Positions 29,548 to 37,640 of a stretch of DNA of 64,000 bases are shown piece after piece; the first letter of the stretch is position 1, and every line of letters begins with the position of its first letter. Origin of the DNA: an uncultured Lachnospiraceae bacterium. Lineage in GTDB: Bacteria; Bacillota; Clostridia; Lachnospirales; Lachnospiraceae. The position numbers and the translations under genes were made by a program. The stretch covers positions 1 through 64,000 of the forward strand of contig CATKXR010000014.1 in assembly GCA_949840805.1 (NCBI GenBank), read 5' to 3'. Below the pieces are notes generated by a model. The model was not told the origin of the DNA and did no database searches. It worked only from the letters and a program-made list of their open reading frames with translations.

Positions 29548-30222
29548 ATGAGGGGGAGAGTAAAAATCCTTGTGGATATGGCCATGTACGTGTTTATGGT
29601 GTATCTGCTGGGCTACCGGGCGGGCAGCGGGCTTTTGCGCCACGGGGTTTACGGCTGCGTGCTGTTTGGGCTTTTTGTTTTTCACCATATCCTGAACGTA
29701 AGGTGGTACCGGGGGCTGGGAAGGGGCAGGTATCCTCTGGGGAGAGTCCTGTTTGTGGGGACGGATATGGTTCTTCTGGGAGGCATGGGGCTTATGGCAG
29801 TCAGCGCCGTGATGATGTCCGGGGATGTGTTCCCGGCCTCGCCTTTTACGGTTACCCAGAGGGCAAGGGATTTTCATAATCTGGGGACGTCATGGGGATT
29901 TGTGCTCATGGGGGTACATCTGGGGTTCCACACCAGAGGCTTTCTGAGAAAGGTGTACCGGACTGTGAAAGAGACGATTTTTGCCTATGTGTATGACCTG
30001 GTGTTTTTGCTGGTGCTGGCGGCGGGAATTTACTGTTTTTTCAGCAGCGGGATATGGAGGAACATGTTCCTGATTTCTAATGAAAATATGGCTTTTGCTC
30101 CTCTTAAGTTTTATGGGGAGTGTGTGATGACCACGGTTGGGGCGTGTCAGGCGGTCTGGGTGGTTACGGTTCTGGGCAGGAAGATTGGCGGGAAGAGGGT
30201 GGAAAGACAGGGGGAAGGATAG
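29548..30222 (+). CDS. DUF4405 (flavinylation-associated cytochrome-like) membrane protein
   Basis: 224 residues from ATG 29548, 4 nt after the FGE/flavodoxin stop, so co-translated. About six hydrophobic segments; histidines in FVFHHILNVRWY and in FHNLGTSWGFVLMGVHLGFH are placed as haem ligands in DUF4405. This family is known from extracytosolic flavin-transfer/electron-transfer loci. It could pass electrons across the membrane to the exported flavodoxin domains. Its 3' end runs into a 17-bp tandem repeat. Confidence 0.8.
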   Translation: MRGRVKILVDMAMYVFMVYLLGYRAGSGLLRHGVYGCVLFGLFVFHHILNVRWYRGLGRGRYPLGRVLFVGTDMVLLGGMGLMAVSAVMMSGDVFPASPFTVTQRARDFHNLGTSWGFVLMGVHLGFHTRGFLRKVYRTVKETIFAYVYDLVFLLVLAAGIYCFFSSGIWRNMFLISNENMAFAPLKFYGECVMTTVGACQAVWVVTVLGRKIGGKRVERQGEG

Positions 30223-30329
30223 AACCTGGGGAAAGGCAGAACTTAGGGAAAGACAGAATCCAGAGAAAGACAGAACCCAAAGAAAGGCGGAATACGGAGA
30301 TTGACAGAACCGGATGAAAGACAGACAGG
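30215..30329 (+). repeat. Degenerate 17-bp tandem repeat
   Basis: Six to seven units close to AAAGACAGAAYCCAGAG follow each other with a strict 17-nt period (units start at 30215, 30232, 30249, 30266, 30283, 30300, 30317). The array begins over the DUF4405 stop codon and fills the gap before the cupin gene. There is no spacer, so it is not a CRISPR. Confidence 0.75.
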
Positions 30330-30376
30330 GTTCAAAATTGAGACAGGGAAAAGATTCATATCAGTAGAAGGGAAGA

Positions 30377-30820
30377 ATGATGATGAAGATAATGGATAAG
30401 AAAGAATTTGACAAGGCAAACGTATTTGGGCAGGGGGAGGAGAACACGGCTTTCGCTAAGTATTTTATCGGAAATTCCTATTTGAACCCTCTGACCGTGC
30501 CGGGGGAGGCAACTGTGTTTATGGCCAATGTGACCTTTGAGCCGGGGTGCCGCAACAACTGGCATATCCACCATGCCGCAAAGGGCGGCGGGCAAATGCT
30601 TATCTGCACGGTCGGGGAGGGCTGGTACCAGGAGGAGGGGAAGGAGGCGGTGAGTCTGGAGCCCGGAATGGTGATCACGATTCCGGCGGGGGTGAAGCAC
30701 TGGCACGGCGCCAAGGCTGACAGTTGGTTTTCCCACATCTCCGTGGAGGTGCCTGGGGAGGAGACCGGGAATGAGTGGCTGGAAGCGGTGGATGATGAGG
30801 ATTATAGTAAGTTGAGCTAG
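30377..30820 (+). CDS. Cupin-domain protein
   Basis: 147 residues (ATG 30377, with 30380 and 30383 as alternatives; AAGGGAAG upstream). NNWHIHHAAKGGGQ and GVKHWHGAKADSWFSH supply the metal-binding histidines of a single cupin barrel; GEGWYQEEG and LEPGMVITIPAG are the connecting turns. Such small cupins accompany carboxymuconolactone-decarboxylase-like and AKR genes in gut Clostridia. Enzymatic role unknown. Its TAG stop is supplied by the first bases of the long palindromic repeat, suggesting the repeat inserted at or replaced the original 3' end. Confidence 0.85.
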   Translation: MMMKIMDKKEFDKANVFGQGEENTAFAKYFIGNSYLNPLTVPGEATVFMANVTFEPGCRNNWHIHHAAKGGGQMLICTVGEGWYQEEGKEAVSLEPGMVITIPAGVKHWHGAKADSWFSHISVEVPGEETGNEWLEAVDDEDYSKLS

Positions 30821-30981
30821 AGCGTGTTTGAAAATTCATTCCCGCCATCTGCACGCCCCACTTTGCGGGAGATCTGGCCCTCATTCGGTCAACGTAGCCC
30901 ACTACGCCTTCCTCATTCGGGCCAAATCTCCCGCAAACTGTGACGCACATCTGACGGAAAGCAATTTTCAAACACGCTCTA
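30818..30981. repeat. Long palindromic repeat A
   Basis: 164 bp. The ends TAGAGCGTGTTTGAAAATT (30818) and its exact reverse complement (ending 30981) are perfect; the inner arms pair with mismatches (TTTGCGGGAGATCTGGCC against GGGCCAAATCTCCCGCAAA) up to a central CGTAGCCCACTACG. A transcript would form one long hairpin. It may act as terminator or mRNA stabiliser behind the cupin gene. An antisense frame across it (30675-30971) is not considered a gene. Confidence 0.85.
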
Positions 30982-31142
30982 GTACATCGTTTTGCAAATA
31001 ACTATACCAATCACTTGCCTGTTTTCCCGATTGCACAGGTCAAAAAGCCTCAGTGTAGCCCCATTACGCCTGCGTTTTTTGACCGGTACACTCGAAAAAA
31101 CATTCTGCGTGTTTGGTCCAGTTATTTGCCGAAGGATGTACT
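30981..31142. repeat. Long palindromic repeat B
   Basis: About 162 bp directly abutting repeat A. AGTACATC with GCAAATAACT on the left mirrors AGTTATTTGC with GATGTACT on the right; inner arms are imperfect, with GGTCAAAAA/TTTTTGACC. The centre (GTGTAGCCCCATTACGCC) resembles that of repeat A (CGTAGCCCACTACGCC) though the arms are unrelated, hinting at one repeat class. Confidence 0.75.
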
Positions 31143-31172
31143 GGTGACGGTTTATAAGAAGGAGAGGACAGT

Positions 31173-31979
31173 ATGAGGCAGAAAAAATGGGCAGTAATGA
31201 TCATTGTAAGTGTGCTTATGACCATGATCAGCGGAATGACAGCTTTTGGAGCCGTGTGGCGGATGGGGCAGGAGCCCAACGGGGACCGCTGGTGGTATGA
31301 CAATGAGGACGGAACCTATGCCAGAGACGGCTGGTACTGGCTGGACGGAAACCGGGACGGCGTGGCGGAGTGCTACTATTTTGACGGTGACGGCTGGATG
31401 GCCGCGGACACGGTGACGCCGGACGGTTATCAGGTCAATGGGGACGGAGCCTGGGTTTCGGGGGGCGTGGTCATGACAAGGAATGGGGAGCAGGCAGGCG
31501 GTACCGAGAAGGGGGAAGGAAATCAGCTGGTGGTGTATTTTTCCCGCACCGGGACAACGGAGCGGGCGGCGGAAAGAATCAGGGAGGTGACAGGGGCTTT
31601 ACTGGTGCGCCTGGAGGCGGCAGAGCCTTACTCCGGTTCTTATCAGGAGACGTTAACCAGAGCCCGGAGGGAGCTGGACAGCAACGCAAGGCCGGCGGTG
31701 ACAACGGTGGTGGAAAATATGGACCGGTATGAGGTGATCTATGTGGGGTATCCGATCTGGCATGGAACGGTACCCAGGCCGGTTCTCACCTTTTTGGAAA
31801 GCTATGACCTGGAGGGAAAGACCATTGTTCCTTTCTGCACCAGCGGTGGCAGCGGCATAGAGGCCAGTATCCGGGATATCCGGGGCAGCGTGGGCGGCGC
31901 CGGTGTGACAGGGGGAAGGAGAGTCAATGACGTAAGTGTAATCGAAGACTGGCTTTCGGGGCTGGAGTTAAATCCGTAA
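31173..31979 (+). CDS. Secreted flavodoxin with cell-wall-binding repeats
   Basis: 268 residues. A cleavable signal peptide (basic MRQKKWAVMII, hydrophobic core, cut near TAFGA) is followed by choline-binding-type aromatic repeats (GDRWWYDNEDGTYARDGWYW, then ECYYFDGDGWMAADTVTPDG) to about residue 100. Residues ~112-268 form a flavodoxin (LVVYFSRTGTTERAAERI, VGYPIWHGTVPRPV, PFCTSGGSG). The protein is thus predicted on the cell surface with bound FMN. AAGGAGAGG is upstream. Neighbours are other exported redox-type proteins. Confidence 0.85.
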   Translation: MRQKKWAVMIIVSVLMTMISGMTAFGAVWRMGQEPNGDRWWYDNEDGTYARDGWYWLDGNRDGVAECYYFDGDGWMAADTVTPDGYQVNGDGAWVSGGVVMTRNGEQAGGTEKGEGNQLVVYFSRTGTTERAAERIREVTGALLVRLEAAEPYSGSYQETLTRARRELDSNARPAVTTVVENMDRYEVIYVGYPIWHGTVPRPVLTFLESYDLEGKTIVPFCTSGGSGIEASIRDIRGSVGGAGVTGGRRVNDVSVIEDWLSGLELNP

Positions 31980-32009
31980 TCCGCAAAAGAACGAGTAGGA
32001 GGTTTTGGA

Positions 32010-33552
32010 ATGAATGGGAAGAAAAAAGGAATGATTTTGGCAGCGCTGGCGGTTATGACGGGACTTGTTCTGACCCTTGGAGGCTGCGGCCAGAGCGCGG
32101 CTTCCCCGGCCAGTGAGGCCGGCACAGAAGACAGTACCCAGGCCCAAATGGTTTCTACATCGGAGAACCGGGTAATGGCTGCGGGAACTGCCTTGTCTGG
32201 AGGGCCTGGGGAGGCCCAGACGGAGAAGGAGGAAGATTTTATGAGGATTACAGTTGGGGACAGGGTTCTCACAGCGGTTCTGGCGGACAATTCCTCGGCG
32301 GAGGCATTGAAGGAGATTCTTATGACCGGACCCCTCATCATTGACATGAGCGATTATGGAAATATGGAGAAGGTGGGGCCTATTGGACAGAGCCTGCCAA
32401 CCAATGATGAGCAAGATTACCACCGGACCTGGGGATATTATCCTTTATATGGGTAATTCTCTGGTCATTTACTATGACACCAATTCCTGGAATTTTACAA
32501 GGCTGGGGAGGATACAGGATGTGACCCAGGCGGAGCTGAAGGAGATATTGGGGGACGGAACTGTTATGGTCACCTTGTCGCTGGGGGAGGAAAGGGCTTC
32601 TGGGGAACAGGCCGGGATGGTTCAGGCAGCAGATCAGGCGGCAGATCAGACAGAGGGGCAGGCAGAGGCAGCAGAGCCGGGGCAGGGGGAGAAGCCGGTG
32701 GTGTATATGACAGATTCCATTACCCCGGAAGGGCTTATGGCGGTTTATGACGCCATGGGACGTGACATGAAGGGCAGGGTGGCGGTGAAGCTGAGTATGG
32801 GGGAGCCGGGAGGCCGCAATTATTTATCTCCGGACCTGATTAAAGACCCTGTGGCGCGGGTGGACGGCACCATTGTGGACAGCAACACGGCCTACGGCGG
32901 TCAGAGGGCCAGCACGGCTCTTCATCTCCAGGTGGCCCAGGATCACGGGTTTGCGGCCATTGCCCCTATTGATATCTTAGACAGTGAGGGGACCATGGAC
33001 CTGCCTGTGACGGAGGGGAAACATCTGACGAGGGATATTGTGGGAGCGGGCCTGGCGGATTATGATTCCATGCTGGTGCTTTCTCATTTTAAGGGCCATG
33101 CCATGGGAGGATTCGGCGGGGCGCTGAAAAATATTTCCATTGGTGTTGCTTCTCAGAACGGAAAATTGCTGATTCACTCCGGCGGCGCCAGTGACAGCAG
33201 CTGGTCCGGGGGGACTCAGGATGATTTTCTGGAGTCCATGGCGGAGGCGGCCAAGGCGGTCAGCGATTACATGGAGGGGAACATGGTGTATATCAGTGTT
33301 ATGAACAACCTGTCTGTGGACTGTGACTGCGACAGCAATCCTGCCCAGCCGGACATGCATGATATCGGAATCCTGGCTTCCACGGACCCGGTGGCGCTGG
33401 ACCAGGCCTGTGTGGACCTGGTGTACGCGGCGGAGGACGGGGCTTCCCTGATTCAGAGGATTGAGTCGAGAAACGGGATTCTTACGGTGGCTCACGCACA
33501 GGAGATCGGGCTGGGGACCAGGGAGTATACCCTGGTGAGCCTGGATGAGTGA
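32010..33552 (+). pseudogene. Lipoprotein with cyclophilin-like and DUF362 domains, one frameshift
   Basis: MNGKKKGMILAALAVMTGLV then TLGGCG is a lipoprotein signal. Residues ~75-190 form a cyclophilin-like domain (MRITVGDRVLTAVLADNSSA, then MGNSLVIYYDTNSWNFTRLG), followed by an acidic linker and a DUF362 domain (LSHFKGHAMGGFGGALKNIS, STDPVALDQACVDLVY). The first frame ends at 32456; the second is open from 32356. One extra A near 32412 (GAGCAAGATTACC for GAGCAGATTACC) restores a single protein of about 513 residues. The frameshift could be real or an assembly error. The stop overlaps the next gene by 8 nt. Confidence 0.75.
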
Positions 33553-34471
33553 GATCATGGGCGGGCTGATCTCTCTTCTGCGCAGGGAGTGGATTTATCT
33601 GTGGTACTATTTTACGGTTCAGCTGGAGCAGATTGCCCCTTACTGGGCCCTTGGCATGGTGCTGGGGTCTCTGATTTCCGTGTTTGGCAAGGCCGGAATC
33701 CACAGTCTGTTTCAGGGTCTGAACGGGAAAAGGCTGGGGGTGCTGGGGGTGATTCCTGCAAGTCTTCTGGGGATTGCCTCTCCCTTGTGCATGTACGGAA
33801 CCATTCCCATTGCGGCGTCATTTTCTCAGAAGGGGATGAGGGATGATCTGCTGGCTGCCTTTATGATGAGCTCTATTCTTTTGAATCCCCAGTTGATCGT
33901 CTACAGCGGGGCACTGGGACGGAGGGCGCTTGTTATCCGGTGTGTTTCCTGCTTCTTGTGCGGGGCGGCTGCGGGGCTGATGGTGCGGTTCTTTTTTGGG
34001 GATAAAGGATTTTTTAACTTTTCCGGTTTTCGGGAGCGGGCGGGCAGGGACAGGGACCCTAATCTGATTTTGCGGTTTCTGAAAAATCTTGGGAGGAATA
34101 TAAAGGCCACAGGGGGATATTTTCTTCTGGGAGTGCTTTTGTCGGCGCTGTTTCAGAGGTATGTGCCTGCTGACAGGTTCGCGGCGCTGTTTGGAAGGCG
34201 GGAGGGCTTTGGGGTTCTCATGGCGGCGACCCTTGGGGTGCCTCTGTATGCCTGCGGGGGAGGGACCATTCCTCTTTTGCAGCAGTGGCTTTTGTCCGGC
34301 ATGAGCATGGGCAGCGCTTCGGCTTTTATGCTTACGGGGCCTGCCACCAAGATTACCAATCTGGGGGCTTTGAAGATTGTGCTGGGAGTGAGGCATTTTG
34401 TGTATTATCTTGTCTTTGTGATTGTGTTCGCTATGGGGACGGGGTGGGTGGTAAACCGCTTTTTGTGGTAA
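33545..34471 (+). CDS. Permease of the DUF318/ArsP-like family
   Basis: 308 residues, about eight hydrophobic segments. GIASPLCMYGTIPIAASFSQ and GVPLYACGGGTIPLLQQWLL are paired conserved loops with cysteines seen in this permease family, and LTGPATKITNLGALK follows. Relatives include arsenical exporters; others are uncharacterised. It overlaps the DUF362 gene, so both are co-translated. A terminator at 34542-34571 probably closes the operon. Confidence 0.8.
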   Translation: MSEIMGGLISLLRREWIYLWYYFTVQLEQIAPYWALGMVLGSLISVFGKAGIHSLFQGLNGKRLGVLGVIPASLLGIASPLCMYGTIPIAASFSQKGMRDDLLAAFMMSSILLNPQLIVYSGALGRRALVIRCVSCFLCGAAAGLMVRFFFGDKGFFNFSGFRERAGRDRDPNLILRFLKNLGRNIKATGGYFLLGVLLSALFQRYVPADRFAALFGRREGFGVLMAATLGVPLYACGGGTIPLLQQWLLSGMSMGSASAFMLTGPATKITNLGALKIVLGVRHFVYYLVFVIVFAMGTGWVVNRFLW

Positions 34472-34541
34472 ACCTGCATGGGTTTGGCGGCGGGATGTTT
34501 TATAATGGTATCATCAGATTTCTGAATCAACGGGGTCATGG

Positions 34542-34571
34542 AGAGCGGCTTTTTATGGGGCTGCTCTTTTT
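34542..34571 (+). terminator. Rho-independent terminator after the permease gene
   Basis: AGAGCGGC (34542-34549) pairs with GCTGCTCT (34560-34567) with one G-U pair, followed by a T tract. Nothing else coding is seen in 34472-34737. Confidence 0.6.
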
Positions 34572-34737
34572 GTGTTTTCAGGTGATTTTTGGAGAAGCCG
34601 GGGACTTGGCTGAGGGCATGAAGGTTATGATATTTCAGAATTTTTAAGGGCGGTTTCAGAAATGGTTTAAGAATGTTCTGCTATGCTGGTTTGGGTCAGA
34701 ATGTTTGGATATGGCCTGAAAGGTATGGTGGAGAATA

Positions 34738-35892
34738 TGAGATTTGATGATTTGCTTTCTATGAGTGTTAACAATTTAAAACGGAGGTGTCTGCGTACTC
34801 TTCTGACGGTGCTGGGGTGGTTATTGGGACGGGTTCTATTGTAGTCATGATTTCTTTAGGGCTGGGGCTGCAGAAACAGAGCCGGAAACTGGTGGAAGCT
34901 TCTGGAGGTCTGACTACGATACAGATTATGGAACGGTATGAGGGGGATTATGGGGAGGAGGACGGAAAGCAGCTGACGGATGAGGCGGTGAGGGAGTTTG
35001 CGGGCATGGATCATGTGAAACGTGTTTTTCCTATGCTGCAGATTCCGGTCATGTTGAGAAAGGGGGCTTATGGGGCTTCTTATGTGCCGCTAAATGGGGT
35101 TCCAAAGGAGTATCTGGAGGAGATTCCTATACAAAGGAATGGGAAGGCAAAGGCAGGGGCGGGTCTGCGGCTGATTTATGGTTATGATGTTGTGAAGGAG
35201 TTTACTCACCGCAAGACGGGAAAGGGATTTTATGATACCAATGAATTGCCGGAAGTGGATCTCATGGGAAAGCCAGTGTTTGTTACATTTGATGTGGATG
35301 GTTACTATGAGGCGGAGGCGGATAAAGGGGTGAAGCCGCCGAAAAAGTATCTGCTGGAGGCGGAAGGGATTGTGGATGAGGATAAGAGCAGGAATTTTCA
35401 GCATTCTTATTCGATTTATGGGGATCTTGATCTTTTAAAGACGCAATTGAGGAGGATTTTCGGGAAAAGGCCGATTCCGGGACAGCCGACTACAAGGAAG
35501 GGGAAGGCTTATCCGTATTTTGTCTACAATACCATTGAGGTAAATGTGGACAATGTGAAGCATGTGAAGGAGGTGCAGGAGCTGATTAATGGGGCCGGTT
35601 ATCAGGCTTCCAGTAATATTGAGTGGCTGGAGCAGACGGAGAAGCAGTCCGGTATGATTCAGGCGGTTCTGGGGGGAATCGGAGCGGTATCTCTGATGGT
35701 GGCGGCAATCGGGATTGCCAATACCATGATGATGTCAATCTATGAGAGAACGAAGGAAATCGGGGTATTAAAGGTGTTGGGGTGTGATTTGAGGTGTATA
35801 CGGAACATGTTTTTGATGGAATCGGCGTTTATTGGTTTTCTTGGCGGGGTTATGGGGGTGGCTTTAAGTTATGGGATTTCTTACGGTCGGGG
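34738..35892 (+). pseudogene. MacB/FtsX-type ABC permease, frameshift and lost C-terminus
   Basis: From ATG 34738 the frame reads MRFDDLLSMSVNNLKRRCLR then LLTVLG; one missing G near 34818 shifts into the frame that continues IGTGSIVVMISLGLGLQKQS. The large periplasmic region and the FtsX domain (GAVSLMVAAIGIANTMMMSI, then YERTKEIGVLKVLG) follow. The last helix is missing: after LSYGIS the sequence switches to a histidine kinase frame. No ATPase gene lies upstream. Non-functional as it stands. Confidence 0.8.
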
Positions 35893-36459
35893 GTGTGTAC
35901 GGATGAGGCCAAGCGGGATTATTATCTGGATAAAATAATGACAAAGGCCGTACAGATGAAGGAATTATCAGACCGTCTGTTTGAATGCAGCCAGGTTGGA
36001 GATGGAAGACGGGAAAAGAGAAGGAAGGAACCGGTACTTTTTCAGAGTGTATTTATGGACTGCTTGTCAGAGCTGGTTATGTTTCTGGAGGGGCAGGGCT
36101 TTATGGTGGAGGTCTGTCTGGAATGGAGGCGGGAGGTGATTTGGATATCCATGGGCGATATCTTAAGAATTGTAGATAATCTGGGAACGAATCTGTTGAA
36201 ATATGCGGATTGGGAGGAGGCAGTGAGAATTGCCACGGTTTATGAAGATGGAGAGGTGGGAATTGAGGTTTGCAATGGGATAAGAAGACAGGAGGAAGCG
36301 ATTCCCAGTACAAAGATTGGAATGGAGAATGTGAAAACTTTGATGGGGAATATGGGTGGCAGGTGTGAGACGGAAATGGGGGATATGGGATTCGCATACT
36401 GTTTCCTGCAAAGGGGGAGAGTCTTCAGAATTGTTAAGATGTCTTTTAGATTATATTAA
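35893..36459 (+). pseudogene. Sensor histidine kinase, C-terminal fragment
   Basis: DEAKRDYYLDKIMTKAVQMK then ELSDRLFE is the region after the phospho-His helix in kinases of this class; DILRIVDNLGTNLLKYAD is the N box of the ATPase domain and GMENVKTLMGNMGG its last part. Sensor, membrane and H-box parts are missing, replaced by the ABC permease remnant. The final residues do not match the family, so the end may also be altered. Confidence 0.7.
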
Positions 36460-36547
36460 AGAGTGTTCGCTAGAATGGAATCATCAAAGAAAAGGAACTT
36501 TGAAATTTCAGACTTTGAAATTTCAGAAAGTGAGGAATAGAAACGGA

Positions 36548-36908
36548 ATGAAAAAAGGAATTGGAAAAGTATCCATATTTATGATAGCAGCTGCCATGGG
36601 GTTGTCTGTTGCGGCCTGTACGCCTCAGGATGAGAAGGGAGGCAGAAAGACACAGACAGAGACAACGGTTCAGCCCAAGGTGTCGAAAGAGAAAGCGAAA
36701 AAGTCGGGAGAGGACAAGAAGGAGGAGAAGAATGCAAAAGCAGAGGAGTCAGCGAAGGAGACTGAAGAATCGGAAGGGGCAGCGAAAGATTCGGGAGCGG
36801 ATCAGACCCAGAGTTTCGGAGACAGATTCCAAGGCCCCGGCGGACAGTGATCCGGTAAAGCCGTCTGCTAAGACATCTGAAACGGAAACCACAAAGGATT
36901 CAGAGTGA
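36548..36908 (+). pseudogene. Small lipoprotein, charged, probable frameshift
   Basis: MKKGIGKVSIFMIAAAMGLS then VAACTP is a lipoprotein signal. The rest is a highly charged Lys/Glu/Ser-rich region. The first frame stops at 36850; a shift near 36811 leads to a similar Ser/Thr/Lys-rich tail ending at 36908. Such lipoproteins often sit beside ABC/two-component genes. Upstream, two copies of TTTGAAATTTCAGA occur in tandem (about 36498-36529). Confidence 0.5.
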
Positions 36909-37032
36909 TGGAAAGGGCAGGAGAACTTTATGATAGTAGTGCATATTTCAGAAAGTTTATGATCTCTTTCAGGAATGGTTAAGTCTACCTTAGTCTACGA
37001 TTTGGCGGAAGGGTGGAGTTTTACAAGGGAGG

Positions 37033-37314
37033 ATGGACTGGAAGGAGCGGCTGCTCCTTCTTTTTCCGTTATTGGGAATTTTGGTGTCGGTGGGGCTGTT
37101 GATGATTGGATTTGTGCGCTGGAGAACTTGTGGGATAGTTATTGTGGGAATGGCTGTTGGTGTTTTTGTGGCGGTACAGCCGTTTCGGGATGGGGAGTAT
37201 GAGTCTTGCGGGATTTATTTTGAGGAGATTGAGGGGCTGATTGAAGGGAAAATGGGGAAGGGGGTTTTATGTACGGATTTCTGGGGAGGGGAGGAGTGTG
37301 ACGCAGAGGAATGA
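37033..37314 (+). CDS. Possible small membrane protein
   Basis: 93 residues with two hydrophobic segments (LLLLFPLLGILVSVGLLMIG and GIVIVGMAVGVFVAV) and an acidic tail. GGGAGG touches the ATG with almost no spacing, and a terminator hairpin lies inside its first codons, so it may not be translated. No family recognised. Confidence 0.3.
   Translation: MDWKERLLLLFPLLGILVSVGLLMIGFVRWRTCGIVIVGMAVGVFVAVQPFRDGEYESCGIYFEEIEGLIEGKMGKGVLCTDFWGGEECDAEE
37041..37066 (+). terminator. Rho-independent terminator
   Basis: GAAGGAGC (37041-37048) and GCTCCTTC (37053-37060) form a perfect hairpin with a 4-nt loop, followed by TTTTT. It probably ends the lipoprotein transcript. Confidence 0.65.
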
Positions 37315-37640
37315 GAGGGGAAGGGTGATGTTTGTCAGTTCGGAGGGGTATGATGGGGAGAAATGTGGGGTGATGTATGGTAAGATAATGGGAAGGGTGC
37401 CAGACATGATAGGAGTGTATAAGTTTTAGTAGATTTGACCGTAATTTTAGCAAGGTTGCGAGATAGTTAATATATAGGAATCTTATCTTGTTTTTTCCCA
37501 TATGTGGTTAAGCCTTCTATACAAATACTGATAATTGTTATAAAATAGATATAGCAATTCTGCTATGAAATAGGAGTCTTTGGCTTAAATGAGCTATATG
37601 TATGTAATATTATAAGTTCTTTAAAGAGGAAGGGATAAAA
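37315..37640. other. AT-rich leader of the NACHT gene
   Basis: No gene seen. Base composition changes here from G-rich to AT-rich, marking the left edge of the transferred NTPase gene. It should contain that gene's promoter, but no clear -35/-10 pair stands out. Confidence 0.4.

Noticed and set aside
30215-30329. Possible CRISPR array
   Set aside because: 17-bp units lie head to tail without spacers and no cas gene is in the window.
30675-30971. Minus-strand frame inside palindrome A
   Set aside because: Generated by the repeat itself; explained better as a folded DNA/RNA element.
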